From the NCBI GenBank assembly GCA_036245805.1, contig BTRK01000006.1:31500901-31564900 (forward strand): a stretch of DNA of 64,000 bases, in the 5' to 3' direction. A model generated the notes under the pieces. That model saw only the letters and a list, made by a program, of their open reading frames with translations, searched no databases and was not told the DNA's origin. The position numbers and the translations under genes were made by a program. This document shows positions 1 through 12,500 of the stretch, in pieces; position 1 is the first letter of the stretch, and each line of letters begins with the position of its first letter. The DNA comes from Pristionchus mayeri. Taxonomy: Eukaryota > Nematoda > Chromadorea > Rhabditida > Neodiplogasteridae.

Positions 1-3000
1 CTGAGAGAGAGAGAGATAAATATCCACTGAGAGATTGGAAACAATAAAGAACAGCCTAGTTAAAACAATTTCTCTCGGTAAATTTCGAAAATGATATTGA
101 CAGATGGAAGATGCATTCGCAAGTACCTGATGCATCATTTCATGCACTAGAGTGGCTTTCTTATCATGGAATTCCGTTGCGAGAGAGATGTGGCCAGGGT
201 TCTCCATGGCTGAAGTGTGGTCGGGGAAGAAGACGAAATCTGAAATGACAGAGGGGGACATATCAAGTGTAAATAATAGAATAATTTTTGTTAATGGAAG
301 ATCAGCATATTTTAGGATTTATGCTCACCCAATTTGCTGTTCAAATGGACTGCGTTGAAACGAGGCAATGATATCTTGATGCTCTCTTTGACGTCTTTCA
401 TGATTCGGGGAAGAAGGAATGAGAGAGGAGAAGGGACGAAGACTGAGACCTAAGAAGAGAAGAGAATCCCTTCTTACACTTCCAAATGTATTGATGGTTG
501 AAGTGACCCTCTGAATGGAATGGAAGATACCGGCAGTCCATCGACATCCGATGCATTCCCCACGTAGTCAGTGACAGAGAAGGCGTAGAGATAGGAGGGA
601 ACGGGCCAAGTCTTCTCGAAGGAACTCATCCATCTACTGGAAAGAGAGAGAGCCCTTCGCCATGATGTGCAATAGTCTCTGACCCCTGAGTACTCGTCTT
701 GTCAATCGAGAGGAGTCGTCCATTAGAGAGTGCAGTCAGGTGAGAAGGATGCTCGATCCACAATTTCAGCGGCACCTCAATCTTCACAGCTATACTTGCG
801 GCTAGCTGGGAAGGTAGATGCCTTGAATAGTGGTTCATCGAAGCACGGCATCCACTTGCGAGTGTGCATCGTCTCCCCGTGAGTAGTCAGCGAGACCGAG
901 ACTTTCCCATTGTCGTCCGTGAACCTCAAAGATCAAAGATCGAATCATCCCCTTGTTTTAGAGAAATTCGAAAAGATAAAGATCAAAGATTAGTAGTCGA
1001 AAGTGACCAAGTCTCGTAGAGGCCTGCGTTGTCAGTTGTGGGGACTCCTGTCCATGAGAGCTGCAAGAAGTCAAATCATTGAATGGATGAGGAGTCATTT
1101 GGTCTACGAATGCAATCGAATATTCTCGCAGTCATTACATAGCAATATTTTTTTGGATGGAGTAGAGCAATTTTAACAAGAAAGAGAGTGAATGATCGAT
1201 GGATGCTCACCTCCAGGATGCATTCCTCCCCGCTGTTGATGGTCGTGTTCGCTGTGATGATCACCGTCTGTTTCCTGTCGTCACGATGATGATTGAGGAC
1301 GAAGAGAGGACGGGAATCGCATGAGAGAGAAGCCTCAATGAAGGGAGAGTGCCACTCCGTCGAACTATCTCTTCAGTTTTCGAATGAAGAGGATTAATAA
1401 GAAGAGTAAAAGCTACCGTAGCGATGTAGAGTCCGAATAAGTGCAGTTCAACCGTATCAGAAGGAGCACCAATTCGAGTGAAGAACGTTCGACTCTTGCC
1501 TGGAACCACACAAAAGTGAGATTGGAAAAAATACTTCACTAAATAAATATACATTGCTTATGTATGTAAAAGTTCTAAGATAGCAATTACCAGGTGTCCT
1601 CAAATACGTATTTACTCTGCTATCCCTAAAGTTCTCAAGAAATGGAAATGGAAAAGACTCTAGATTTGAATTCCCGCAATCGCGTTCTCTGTAGAGCTAT
1701 AGACTTGAAATTTTTTTAGGTTTTCCGACCCTCTCAATGACAGAAAACGATTTTTCAAGCTCCACAGAAAACGGAGATAAGCGATGGCGGGAATTAATAT
1801 CTGGTGTCGTGCCCAGTCCCATTTCCTGGGAACTAACAGGATATCAGTGCCCAATCGTCAAAGTGCAACTCCTGTAAAATTGTCTCTCGTACCACTGAAT
1901 GAGGATTTATCCTCCTCTTCGCGTCCTCTCAATTGAACACTCAGTTGCACTTCGTACAAAGAAGGAGAATCAACTCCAGAGAGACGATAGTCCGAAGGGC
2001 TCAAGAGATCAAAGATCAGATACACTCTACAGTAGTGATGTTATTTCGAGCGCTCGCCGTTCACGAGCGGGTCGAAAGATTCGCTCGCCGAGCGCAGAGT
2101 GCTCGCAATTGATTATGGAAAATGAGTGGCGAGTGCTCGTGGCTCGGCGAGCGATCGAAATGAACGACCGCTCGGAGGGAAAATAGGGGGAGAGGAGAGA
2201 GTTTCGAGTGTAAATTTCGGATATGTTTCAGTTGGCAATGTAGTGGCCCGAGTGAGTTACAATTACATTGCCAACTTACACATATCAAAAAAATTCCCCC
2301 GAAACTCTCCTCTCCCCTCATTTCTCTCCTAGCGAGCGATCCGAGCGCTCGTTCAATTCGATCGCTCGCCGAGCGACGAGCGCACGTCACTCACTTTTGC
2401 ATAATCAATTGTGAGCACTCGGCGATCGGCGAGCGAATGAGAGAGACCGCTTGGGTGGCGAGCGCTCGCGAGCAATGCTCGAGCGACCAACACTACTCTA
2501 CAGTATAGCCTGGAGTGCTTTCAATTCAAATTAATTGCTTATCCGCCCGGGGTATTTATGAGTGGAAATTACAGAGAATCTTCGACAGATTGTATTTTGT
2601 AGACTGGGTATCTACATTGCTAAAGAGCGTAGGAAATCAAAAAGCGCGCCATCTCATTCCTTGTTACGCGAATTGGGAGTGCTTCCTTGTTAGAGGCCCC
2701 TCTCTCTCAAAGTCAAGTAAATGTAAATGTTAGTGTCAGTACAATTTATGTTTAAAAACTAAGTATGTAGCCATTTTGGACTCGGATTCGTGCAGACAAT
2801 TTGAATTGAAGCAACGAAAGAATACTTGTGGATTGGTCTGGAGAAGTTGAGTGCAGTCAATTCGTCCAGGAAGGGAGAATGACGGAGAGGGGAAGATTCC
2901 CTCCAAAGAGAAGTATCCACCAGGGGAGGAAGATCCTCAACCGAATGACCATGGTTACTAAAAGGGGTGCAGAGAATCTCACGATGGTTCCCATGGGATT

Positions 3001-3233
3001 CCAATCATGGGCGATGGACGACTCGTGTACTGAGGGCGTAGTCTTCTCCCTCATAGACTTTCGAGAGGCTGAAGGGGGCGGGGCTTTAGTGACCTCCGGG
3101 ATATCTTGGTTGTAGGGAATGAAGACCGAGGAGACTGTAAGGGACTGTATCATCATTCGTTCAATCCTATTCTGATTGCAGTGCCAGTCTACTCACAGAG
3201 CATTCCACAGGCCATAATGGCGACTATGGCCAT
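1..3233 (-). CDS. M1-family zinc aminopeptidase-like protein, 3' end beyond the window
   Basis: Membrane or secreted metallo-aminopeptidase of the M1 (aminopeptidase N) family, which removes N-terminal residues from peptides. Readable exons, 5' to 3' on the minus strand: start at 3233 (short hydrophobic MAIVAIMACGML), about 2790-3110 (Ser/Pro-rich stalk, then RPIHKYSFVASIQI), ~1430-1490 (SDTVELHLFGLYI), ~1218-1365 (VIITANTTINSGEE), ~1000-1060 (SWTGVPTTDNAGLYETW), 684-~925 (RKWMPCFDEPLFKA, the M1 substrate-site strand), 531-636 (TWPVPSYLYAFSVTDY), 329-449, and 127-239 carrying SAMEN (GAMEN-type exopeptidase motif) and HEMMHQ (HExxH zinc motif). The second zinc glutamate and the C-terminal domain lie off the left edge. 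The frame breaks between FKA and VKIEVPLKLW near 790-815, so the copy may be damaged or the base call wrong. A hAT MITE (2033-2495) sits in an intron. The family is clear; some exon ends are inferred. Confidence 0.8.
2033..2495. mobile_element. Non-autonomous hAT element (MITE), 463 bp
   Basis: Imperfect palindrome whose ends read TAGTGATG on the left and CAACACTA on the right, flanked by the identical 8-bp duplication CTCTACAG at 2025-2032 and 2496-2503. An 8-bp target duplication with TAGTG-type ends is the hAT signature. The subterminal regions are packed with GCTCGCCGAGCG-like repeats on both arms and the centre (about 2220-2290) is a self-complementary AT-richer core. There is no transposase; short ORFs inside are by-products of the GC-rich repeats. 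It lies in an intron of the M1 peptidase gene. Confidence 0.85.
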
Positions 3234-3785
3234 GATCCATTACAATGACGACACGAGACAATCCCATAGACTCAGTTTGGGAGGAGAATCATCCGAGACG
3301 TCCTGCAACCAAAGTGATCGAGATGTTGTATGCATTCAATTTGGGTAAAGATATCGTAGATAGTAGAAATGACGGATATCATTGTCCAAGGGCTGATTTC
3401 AGGGAGATAATATGGTGAAGAAAGAAGCATTGAGAATATACAATAATAGTCGGTAGACCCATTGCCAACCGCACGAGAAGAAGGAAAGTGGGGAGAATGG
3501 GAGGAGGAAGAGACGAAATGAGGAATTGAAATCATCTTCACAGAATTGATTGCTTATTGTGTAGTTGTATTTTAATATATTTCATGTATATGTATATTTC
3601 TTATTGTTAAGGCATTTTAGAGTCTAAAATTAAATGAAAAATTACACAATGTGATAACGTCTCTTTTGTTTGAGTAGAAATGTTTACAACGTGGAAATTG
3701 TCTCTGCCACCATAGCTGGTAAAAGTTCCGGATCGGATTCTCTTTTCATCTCCTGTCTTGAGGAGGCGGAAGAAGGGAACTATTA

Positions 3786-5252
3786 GGGTGTCCCATAATT
3801 TTTTAGAATTTTTTTGACATTTTTTGTTTTCAATATTTTACAACAGATAACAACATTCCCTCAACAATCTAGGCCCCATGTATTCCCTCAATCTTCATCC
3901 ACCTATAGGGCAGGGTCCCGCTTCCTTTATTCCAGAAGCCCAGGGGAATGGAGTCAATGCATGATTAAAAATCCATCTACAAATCGCCTCTTTCGTTGAA
4001 TTTGTTTTCTTTGCAGTGTTGAGACGAAGCCTTGACGCATAGGCTTTCTCATTATGAAGTGTGTAGATGGTGACTAACTACTAGGGGCACATTCTTTATC
4101 AGTGGCTCCGACCAAGTGAGGTGAGATCGGGCGCTTTTATAGCGCCATAGACGATTCGAGAATAGGCTGATTGCACTATGAACTATAAATGGAATTACGT
4201 CAGAATCACCTCACTACAGCAGAAGTCAGCAAGAGATCTGAATGCGTGGTAGTCGCATGGGGAATGGTCTGAGGTGTATGTTTTATGAAGGAGCCTTTCG
4301 ATGTTCTGTTCCTTCGTTTTCTTCTAGGTGATTATCGCATGATGGGATCTACCATTATCAAGGACGCGAACGATTTTTTTCTCTGGCTCATGAGTTAGGG
4401 AGGCACTCGGTTGGCCATCTACTCCAGTTCAGTAGAAAACACACCAACCTTGACGGTGAGGCCAGGTGTGAGAATCCCAGCCTAGATAAGACCGAGTGAG
4501 GAAAAGAAGAAGATGATGAGTTATTTTTTGTCGCGAGTTTCTTTCTTCGGGACGGGCTCTGGCTTCTCATCGGGATCGGCCCACTGTAGCTTCCACTCAG
4601 GGTTGTTGCATGTGATCCACTCTTCCTTCCACTGCGGTAATCTTGTGGATTCAGCAAGTATTGGGTTTGCAATATGGTAAACGCCGACAGATTTCGACTC
4701 GCGATTTGAGCTGTACCATGTTTAGGTCATTAGAAATCACTTGACGACGCTCGTGCTTCTCGTGAGCCCCATATATGAGATGGCACACGGTGGATTTAGA
4801 AGTACTTCTCTCACCCTTCAACTCGTATACCCTAAGTTTGGTCTCACTTGCGAGGGCTGTGAGAATGGGGTGTTTGACCTGGGCGGATCTGGCGATAATA
4901 GTGAGGTGGTCTGAGAGCTCGTACTCCCAATTTTGAAGAGGGTGAACAAATTGAAGTAGGCGTCAAGGAAGGGGGCATGGAGAGCTTGCGATACCACCAA
5001 TTATTTGCGAGCCTCGGTTGCTGAGCGATTAAAGATGAAGGAGTGGAATAAAACTAAGCATCAACCTCGACGAGTACCCATTGCTAGAATGTGTTAAACA
5101 TTTGAAAGATTGGTACAATTCCGATTATGTTAGTAGTCAATAATTACGAAATATATTATCTATCGTTCAGTTTGTGAGATGATGTCAAGCTCTTACGCAG
5201 TTCGTTTTTAGGGCTTGTGATATCCACTTTTCTAAGAAATTATGGGACACCC
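3786..5252 (-). mobile_element. Decayed mariner element
   Basis: Inverted ends GGGTGTCCCATAATTTTTTA (left) and its complement at 5240-5252, each next to TA. Inside, about 4230-4700 on the minus strand is recognisably related to the mariner at 17919-19160: the stretch containing 'tagtcgcatggggaatgg' and the 'cttctttcttcgggacgggc' region match the same transposase segments there, but with several frameshifts. No open transposase remains. At 1467 bp it is longer than the 1242 bp relative, so it may contain extra inserted DNA. Its right end abuts the 3' end of the lipase gene. Confidence 0.75.
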
Positions 5253-5488
5253 TATTAGATCCATCAAATGGATAACGAATCTCCATCGACAGAAAACTGA
5301 TAATTTATCCGAATCGTCCAAAAAAGTTGGAGACAGAGCTGATGACCTTGGAGAGTCGACTCTTCTTGGGAGGGGCACTCCCCACTGTCGTGTTTGTACA
5401 TCCAGATTTACCGTATCCAGTGACCTGTAAGAGAGAATCCCACCGTAAGAAACTTTGTATCCCTGCCATTTGAACAAATTGAGAATAC

Positions 5489-8115
5489 TCACATAGAGAT
5501 TGAAATAATGACGATGGTCCCAGACGTAGGCATCCATGTTATTAGTCTACAAAACAGATTGAGACGCTTCATCACAGCTTTTGAAAGACACGAATCATTA
5601 ATAACAAAAGGATTGTTTATATTTTTATCTCTATCTTTTAACTTGTTGCGTGTATAAAAATTTGAATTGTACTGAATTGAACCTGGAAGATTGACCTGGA
5701 AAGTGAGTGTATCACTGCAATTGAAGTCTTCGTTCTTAGGCATTCCGAGACATTCGAGATAGAGAGAACCAGGAGTCATCGTCTGAGGATACCTGAGAGA
5801 GACATTCGAATCCTCTATCTATTATATCAGGCCTCTCATGAGAGAATCGGGACAACGAGTTGACATTGAAAATTCAAATATTTAATTGTTAAAGTGTTAT
5901 AGTAAGGGTATGGGGTCTAGAAGATTTTCCTTGTTCGGTTTGGCCCAATTGCATCTTGCAGCTGCAGCAGGCTGCTGCAAACGTGCGCCAAAATCGTTCA
6001 TTTGATCATATAAACACTTTTGTGAGCAAATGCCATCACTTTAATCAGTCAAAACCTCAATAGCCTACGACCTACGTCTAAAGTTTGCAGCCGCCTGCTG
6101 CGGCTGCAGCACATGTAAAAAATCTCAAACTTCAGTTTTAGTCTAGTCTAGTCAAGTACTAAGAGGAAACATAATTAGCAAGATTTCCGAAAATTTGAGT
6201 GTCAACTGAAAATGCCGATTCTCTCGTGAGAGGCCTGATATATCAACTTGCGTCGTTTACCAGTTACACGATGAACTGTAAGGGAAAGGAAACTAACCAT
6301 ATCTCAGTCCCATGGTGGTAAGCCTCGTCGTCGTCGGAAGCAAGACATGCCCTAGAATTAAAAGAAACATGAAGTATTGATGAAAAAAAAGCATTGGCAT
6401 CTCGGACTACGCTATGAATTCACATCTCGTCTATTCATTGTACTCTGTGCTTCTCGAACGGCCTCTCGATGTCCTATCCATGTAAGGATTTACTGATCCA
6501 GTTAAATAATCTATTCTCCCTCACTTTACTATATAAATTCCAATTACAATAATCTAGATGCCTAGAATGGGAGGGTATTCTCACTTGCTTCCATCTTCGT
6601 TCGCAGGCAATCTCGGGTCCTTCTTGCAGGGAGGCTGATGAGGGACGATGTCGGCACCGTAGATGATACGGTAACTGGAAGGAGTACTGTAGAGGTATGG
6701 AGATATACATTATACTGTATTCATCGGGAAGGAGAAGATGATACATAGAACAAAAAATGTAATTGAGATACAGTTTCACAATGATCATTACCTCGGAATT
6801 CCTAGGGCGTCGAAGTTTCTGGCATAGACAAAGGAACCGGTGCGAGGTTGTCCGAATGTGTACAATTGGACGGCAGAAGATGGACGGAGACCTCAAGAAT
6901 TATGATTCCCTTTCATGGAGTTGCATATCTTGTCCGATTAACTACCTATAACCACACCGCACAATCACTAGCTATTCATTTTGTCGGGAGGAACTCTTCG
7001 GATTCTTTAGATAATCGATTAGATCTCCATACTCTGCTGTCCTCACCCGTTTTGACGACTCTTGCAGCAGCCAAAGAAGCGAGTGCCCCTCCCAGAGAGT
7101 GCCCCGTGAAGATGAGACGGTGGTGCTGCAGAGATAATGAGTCCAAGGTATCATTGAGAGCAATGCAGAGTATGAGAGATTCTACTGCTCCCTATGTAAT
7201 ATCTGAGCGATACCTGGTACTCTGGCTTGGCCATAAACTCGAGAACTGAAGGCCACATGTGGTTGTGAGCACGCATAAAATAGTTGTTCACCTCAAATGT
7301 TGAACATATGCATTGCATACCGAAGATCAAGAGATCAAAGATCAGCTGACTCTGCCCATTCCGTAGAAGTCGACACCCTGGTGGTACGAGTCCCATCCCT
7401 CCAGAAGAAGTTGACCCTCAAGAGCATCGTTTATGCACTCAGAGGGTCCGAAATCGTACAAAAATTGTTCTATTATTAAATTGTTCTTAATTATCCTCAC
7501 AGCATCATCAAACGACATCAAACGACAACAACTTCAGCACTGGATCAACGAACTTTTGTTTTGGTGCCTCGGAAAACGACGACAGCCTCTTTGACGTTGT
7601 TGGAAGTGACAATGAATGATTCACACGAACTGAATTTAATCATGATGAAACATTCAAAAGGGATAAACTGACGAGTCGATGATGTCACACTCTGCTTTCG
7701 TTGATGAGAACACGAATCTCCCTTCGGACTGCGGGAAAGTACTGAATTCATTGAGGTTCTCGTTACTACGATTGAATAGTGTTGAATACTCACTTGGCGA
7801 TGCACTCTGCTTGCTTGGTACCGTATGCTGCAGCTGCCAAGTGCAGCATCCGAATTGCCAACCCCTCCTCAAGCAGAACAACCATTTGCTCTGATTACAA
7901 TTACACATTCGATTGAGCGAGATAAGAAGACAAATTATTGTGGTCAGATATTCCTTCAGTTGTTCGTTGATCTCGATTGGATAGAATTGTCGATAACAAA
8001 GGGGGAATCTCACATCGTAGCCCGTCTTCCGCACTTGCTGAAACTGCTGCTGACCCGTGGATAAACTGAAGAGACTGGCAAGAATTGATATGAAGAGGAT
8101 CATCGGAGTCTGCAA
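5489..8115 (-). CDS. Secreted class 3 lipase (alpha/beta hydrolase)
   Basis: Predicted secreted triacylglycerol-lipase-type enzyme of the Lipase_3 family. Exons in order: signal peptide (MILFISILASLFSLSTG, ~8103), 7794-~7880 (GLAIRMLHLAAAAYG), ~7550-7640 (EAVVVFRGTKT, oxyanion strand), ~7345-7448 (GQLLLEGWDSYHQGVDFYG), ~7218-7294 (VNNYFMRAHNHMWPSVLEF), ~7049-7145 (RLIFTGHSLGGALASLAAA, nucleophile elbow with the catalytic Ser), ~6791-6885 (LYTFGQPRTGSFVYARNFD), ~6590-6680 (YRIIYGADIVPHQPPC, catalytic Asp), ~6296-6352 (EAYHHGTEIW, catalytic His), ~5695-5792 (YLECLGMPKNEDFNCSD) and ~5489-5535 (AYVWDHRHYFNLY). The triad is intact, so it is probably active. The phase join after the signal-peptide exon and the exact 3' end are unresolved. 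A 412-bp palindromic MITE occupies one intron. Confidence 0.88.
5827..6238. mobile_element. Palindromic foldback MITE, 412 bp, TA-flanked
   Basis: Left end TCAGGCCTCTCATGAGAGAA, right end its complement with a few differences, TA on both sides (5825-5826, 6239-6240). The arms carry a GCAGCTGCAGCAGGCTGCTG block at about 5960 and its counterpart at about 6090. Ends and this block also occur in the 1162-bp palindrome at 23828-24989, so this is probably an internally deleted relative. It lies in a lipase intron. Confidence 0.85.
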
Positions 8116-8119
8116 TCAA

Positions 8120-9560
8120 CATTTATCTCATCTACAACCATAAATTTATGAACAAAAAATATAGGTGCGTAGATAAATTATGACAAGTTCTCGATATCTT
8201 CGGTCCATAACTGAATGAATTTGCGGGATGGGAGGGGATTGCTTCTCCTTCTCTAGTGAAATATGATGGGGGTGAGTCAGATGCAAGCGGAGGAAGTCAC
8301 AATGTCTAGTGAAATAGGCTACGCGAAATATTCACAGTGCGGATAGTTCAATAGAACAACCCATCCATCTCTGTCTCTCTGTCATCCTACTCGGAGAGAA
8401 GGGAAGAGGGTGCTCGAACCTCGATGACCCCGATGAGAAGAGAATTTGATTTGAAAGGCATGAGAGAAGGAGAGGAAAAGTTTATGGCACGTGAAAGTTA
8501 TGGGAACGACTGAGATAAGCAAACAGAGAGCAGCCATAGCAACGTATCAACTACAAGATATTGCACATTTAATGTCTTTGAAAGCTGATAGCGCTGTGGT
8601 CCACAGCCTATGGATACAAAACTCCAGCATTGATTATCTAGTGCTAATCTAAGGAATCTAATGATTGATTTAGCGACAAGTGGGAACGAGGAAAGGAACT
8701 TCCTTTGAACAACTTCCAGGTAGATGGGGAGGAGGGTGATGTTCAGTATGAGGGATGAAGAAGGTCAAAGAGTGAGATCGATAGAATCGTCTCTTCTTCG
8801 ATGATTGATTGATATGAGTAGCGAAGAACTAGTGAGAGCGAAGGGTAAATAGAGATCGAGAATAGGAGAACGATAACAACATGACTAAGGAGGGCATTAC
8901 TTCACGGAAGAACTCATGAAGAACTCATACTGGTCTCATTCTACTTTTTTCATTCTCTCTCAATGATAGGGTAGGCGAAACAGATAGAGGAAATTAGAAC
9001 CTGTAGGCTACAGGCTGTAGCAGTAATCTCTCTTTAGCATGGAGAAAAATAAGAGGGGATACACCGAACAATCAAAAAGAGGCAGATGTAGACCGATAGT
9101 GGTTGAGTCATCGCCCAGGGGGGATGTCAATGGAAGAGTTCCGTGACCAGAGGGAGAACAAGCAAGTGAGAGGGTCACGACAACAATCATCCACGATCTG
9201 TTCAAGCGAATGGACTAACCATTGTGTCGTTCTCTCTCCCCCCCCCCCAACCTCTCTTCTCCCCCTTCCCAATCCCATTCAATGCAAGAACTCTTCTCTA
9301 TGACGCAAAGCGGATAAACGAGTAGTACTCACTACACCACGAGAGTGCAGACGACGAGACGACGAATAGACAGAATCAACAAGTCGATGATAAATTTCGA
9401 GAGAGGTACAGGAACGAGTCGAGTAGTATTCCATTCACTACGAAGTCAACTTGGCCGTGAAGGAAGATTCATGTATGGAAAGATAGTCTTCGCCTGCTCA
9501 AGGATGAGTGAGTATCTTGAAGAACTTTATTGAAATTGAAATGAGGGTTTATTAAAGATT
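8120..9560. other. Intergenic, nothing recognised
   Basis: Between the lipase start and the 3' end of the vWA/lectin gene. No exon-like segment with splice sites was found on either strand. A C-tract lies near 9239. This probably holds the lipase promoter, but I see no defined element. Confidence 0.5.
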
Positions 9561-9566
9561 GGAATA

Positions 9567-12500
9567 TCAGCAGTTGCTGTATCCGACTGAGCAGGGTGCG
9601 AGTTGGCAGATGTAGGGGAAGGCGATCTGGCAGTTTCCAGCACCCCTACAAATCGGATATTATTTCTAAACATTTCTATATTTTGATCTATTTTGTTCAA
9701 ATGCTAGAAATAGGCCAATTATCAGATGTAATTATTTGTTGTCAATGCGAACCCATTTTCTCACCAAGTCATCTCCGATACGGTAGTGTCCACATAAGCA
9801 CACTTGGCCACTGGCGCAGTGCTGGGTTCATTCTGCCCCCAATTCGTGTATGGATCCGTTGACTGAATACATCGGGTTTATTGAATATCTCTCTTTGGAA
9901 GGCGAACTCACGTGATCCTCCCATTGCCAGACACCTTTGTCCGATTTCGAGTATCCCAGCCAGAAGTAGTCAGAGTTGGATGTGAACACTCAAAGATTAT
10001 GAGGTTCTCTCTCATTCAATATTCATATGTATAGTTCAATTCCACTGACTGTTTATTAGGAAGTGTCCCTTCTCTTCTTCGTGGATGGTGGCAATGATCC
10101 CTCCATGGGATGCACACTCAGACTGAGTCTTGTTGAAGGGAGCACGAGCATCTTCCGAAGACTTGTAGCAACCACCTGAGAATTAATGGACTCTTTGTAG
10201 CAGAACATTATATGAGTTGACCAGCAGCTTTGATGGCGGGATCGGATCCTCCTAGTGCATTCTTATCCGACTTGCAGAAACAATTAGCTGAAACAGTATA
10301 TTTGTTTCCGAAGACAAGTAGGCGAAGACAACCTTTGCAGAAGGCTTGAAGTGAAGCTGCATTGTTTTTATTGTTGATGAAGTAGTATCCTTCGGAAGCG
10401 AGCTGCTTCAGTCCTTGTCTCTCCGTCTCTCCCGCTTGCAGGAAATCTGAATGATTTCGTGGAGAGAAGCTACTCATTAGGCCTTGGCTGACTCTATTCA
10501 ACGATTGGATAAATTGTAAATACTCACTGTTCACAATTATGACTCCCTGGGCAGATTTGAAGTTGTTGAAATACGTCTGATCGGCCGTTCTACAACCATA
10601 GTACACTTTCAACCCATCTCGGGAATTGATAAATATATTTATGGAATGTAAAGGGAGGAGGGGATTCACAGATCGGAGTCAGTGATGTAGTAGATCACTT
10701 GACGAGTCGTCCCTCTCTCTGGATTACTCGTCTTCCCTTCCTCCAACAGATTCTGAGCTGCTTCGAAGGCACTGAAACATTTCCCATCTCTCTAATCTAT
10801 CTTGTAGAATCTTCCCATTATTGATGCAAAAAAATCATAAGAAGAGTGGGGAAGCGAAGAAGAATGAAAGAAACTCACTAGACTATGTTGATTTGTTTGA
10901 GGCCCTTCGTGATCGTTGTCTTCCCTTCCAGTTTATCCGCCTTCGTCATGTTGAGATTGTACAGAACCTACAACTTGTTAATGCTATATTTAAAGATAGA
11001 GAAATCAATGTTTTCGTTTACACATTCTGAAGTGTTCAATTGTACTCGTGACCTGTGCCTCTTCCCCCATGGCGAGCACTCCAATTCTCGTGTAGAAGGG
11101 GGCGTTTGAGTCAGTGACGAGTAATTCCCTCCCTCCACTCATCAGAAGAGACTCCGTGAGAAGACTTGCCTGCAATTGTAATCGTACTCTGAGAGAATCT
11201 CCTTCCATCGCCCACATCATCGAGTGCCTTCTGTCCCATGGCTTCAGATGTATCCAGAACGATGACGACGTCCAACCAGATTCCCTCGTATTTCCATCCA
11301 ATGGGAGACATTGAAGAGTCCACCGAACAACCGCAGTATTCATCTGAAGAGGGGTCACAGTTAAATAAATGAATATTGTTCAACACATTTCGAACAGTAA
11401 GGAAATCAAACCATTTCTCGGGGGAGGGGGAGTGGTCGGTGCGGTGGAGGGAGCTGAGAAAAGAGATCATCACAATTTAAATAGTGATTGAAAAGAATAG
11501 AAGCATTGATCGGAATGTGAATGATGATGGTGGGTAACAAGAACGGCGAAGGAACCTTTGTCGTCGATGGATATCTCGATGATGATATTGTCCAGGCTGT
11601 GCCAAATCTGGGGACCAATCTTCGGCTTTGGTGCATAGCGCACCTGAAAGAAATTTGTGCAATATGAAGATCTTCAAATATATTCATGGATGTCCCTTAT
11701 TCTTTACCTCGAAGAATGATGTGATAAACTGATCATTGTGCGAACCATTGTAATATCTGAAAATATTCAATATTCAATTGCGAAGAAATGCCGATGATCA
11801 TCTATTTTCACCCAGATACTCTGTTATACCTAAGTAGCTCCCTTCCTCTCGTCCACTCGGTTTCCTTATCTCGCTACCATCTTCGCTCTCCTCCCTCTCC
11901 CTTCTCCCGCAAGTACCACCCGCTAGAGATTCAGTTAGGTTGTATGACCTCACTCAGAGAGGCTGAATGCTGTATCGCCCGATAAATGAGATTTGCAGTC
12001 CGTCTTAGTGATCTCGCGAACACAAGTCTTAGCCATCTAGCTATGGGACCACTTACTGGGATTAGTGACTTGGGAAAGAACTTCCGTCAGTGCTAGCTTC
12101 GTCCGTTCAGTTAGGATTCCTCGAGACAGACAAGACTCTCGCATATTTGTCGTTCCATCAGTCTGTTTCCCCCTGCCGCTACACACAACCCCAATCACCC
12201 AGAACCATATTCCAACAACTATAAAGACTCACTGAAATTCGGGTCCGTCCCATGATTTCTGCAGAACTATCGATCCGGTGTTGCTGGGATCGAACGAAAG
12301 ATTCATATCAATCCTCACTTCATGTGCTTCCCTATAATGTTTGCTCAACTTGATACTAAATGGATTAAGTAGCAGACCATTCTCCGATGAGTACGAATGC
12401 ACTCTTGGATCTCCCTTCCATATTCTGCAAGTCGTCACTTCTTCCACTGCTGAGAACAGCGAGAGATTCGCCCGGAGATGCCATCACCACTCAAGGAATA

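Noticed and set aside
2061..2390. Arg-rich open frames in both orientations
   Set aside because: Caused by the GCTCGCCGAGCG-like subterminal repeats of the hAT MITE.
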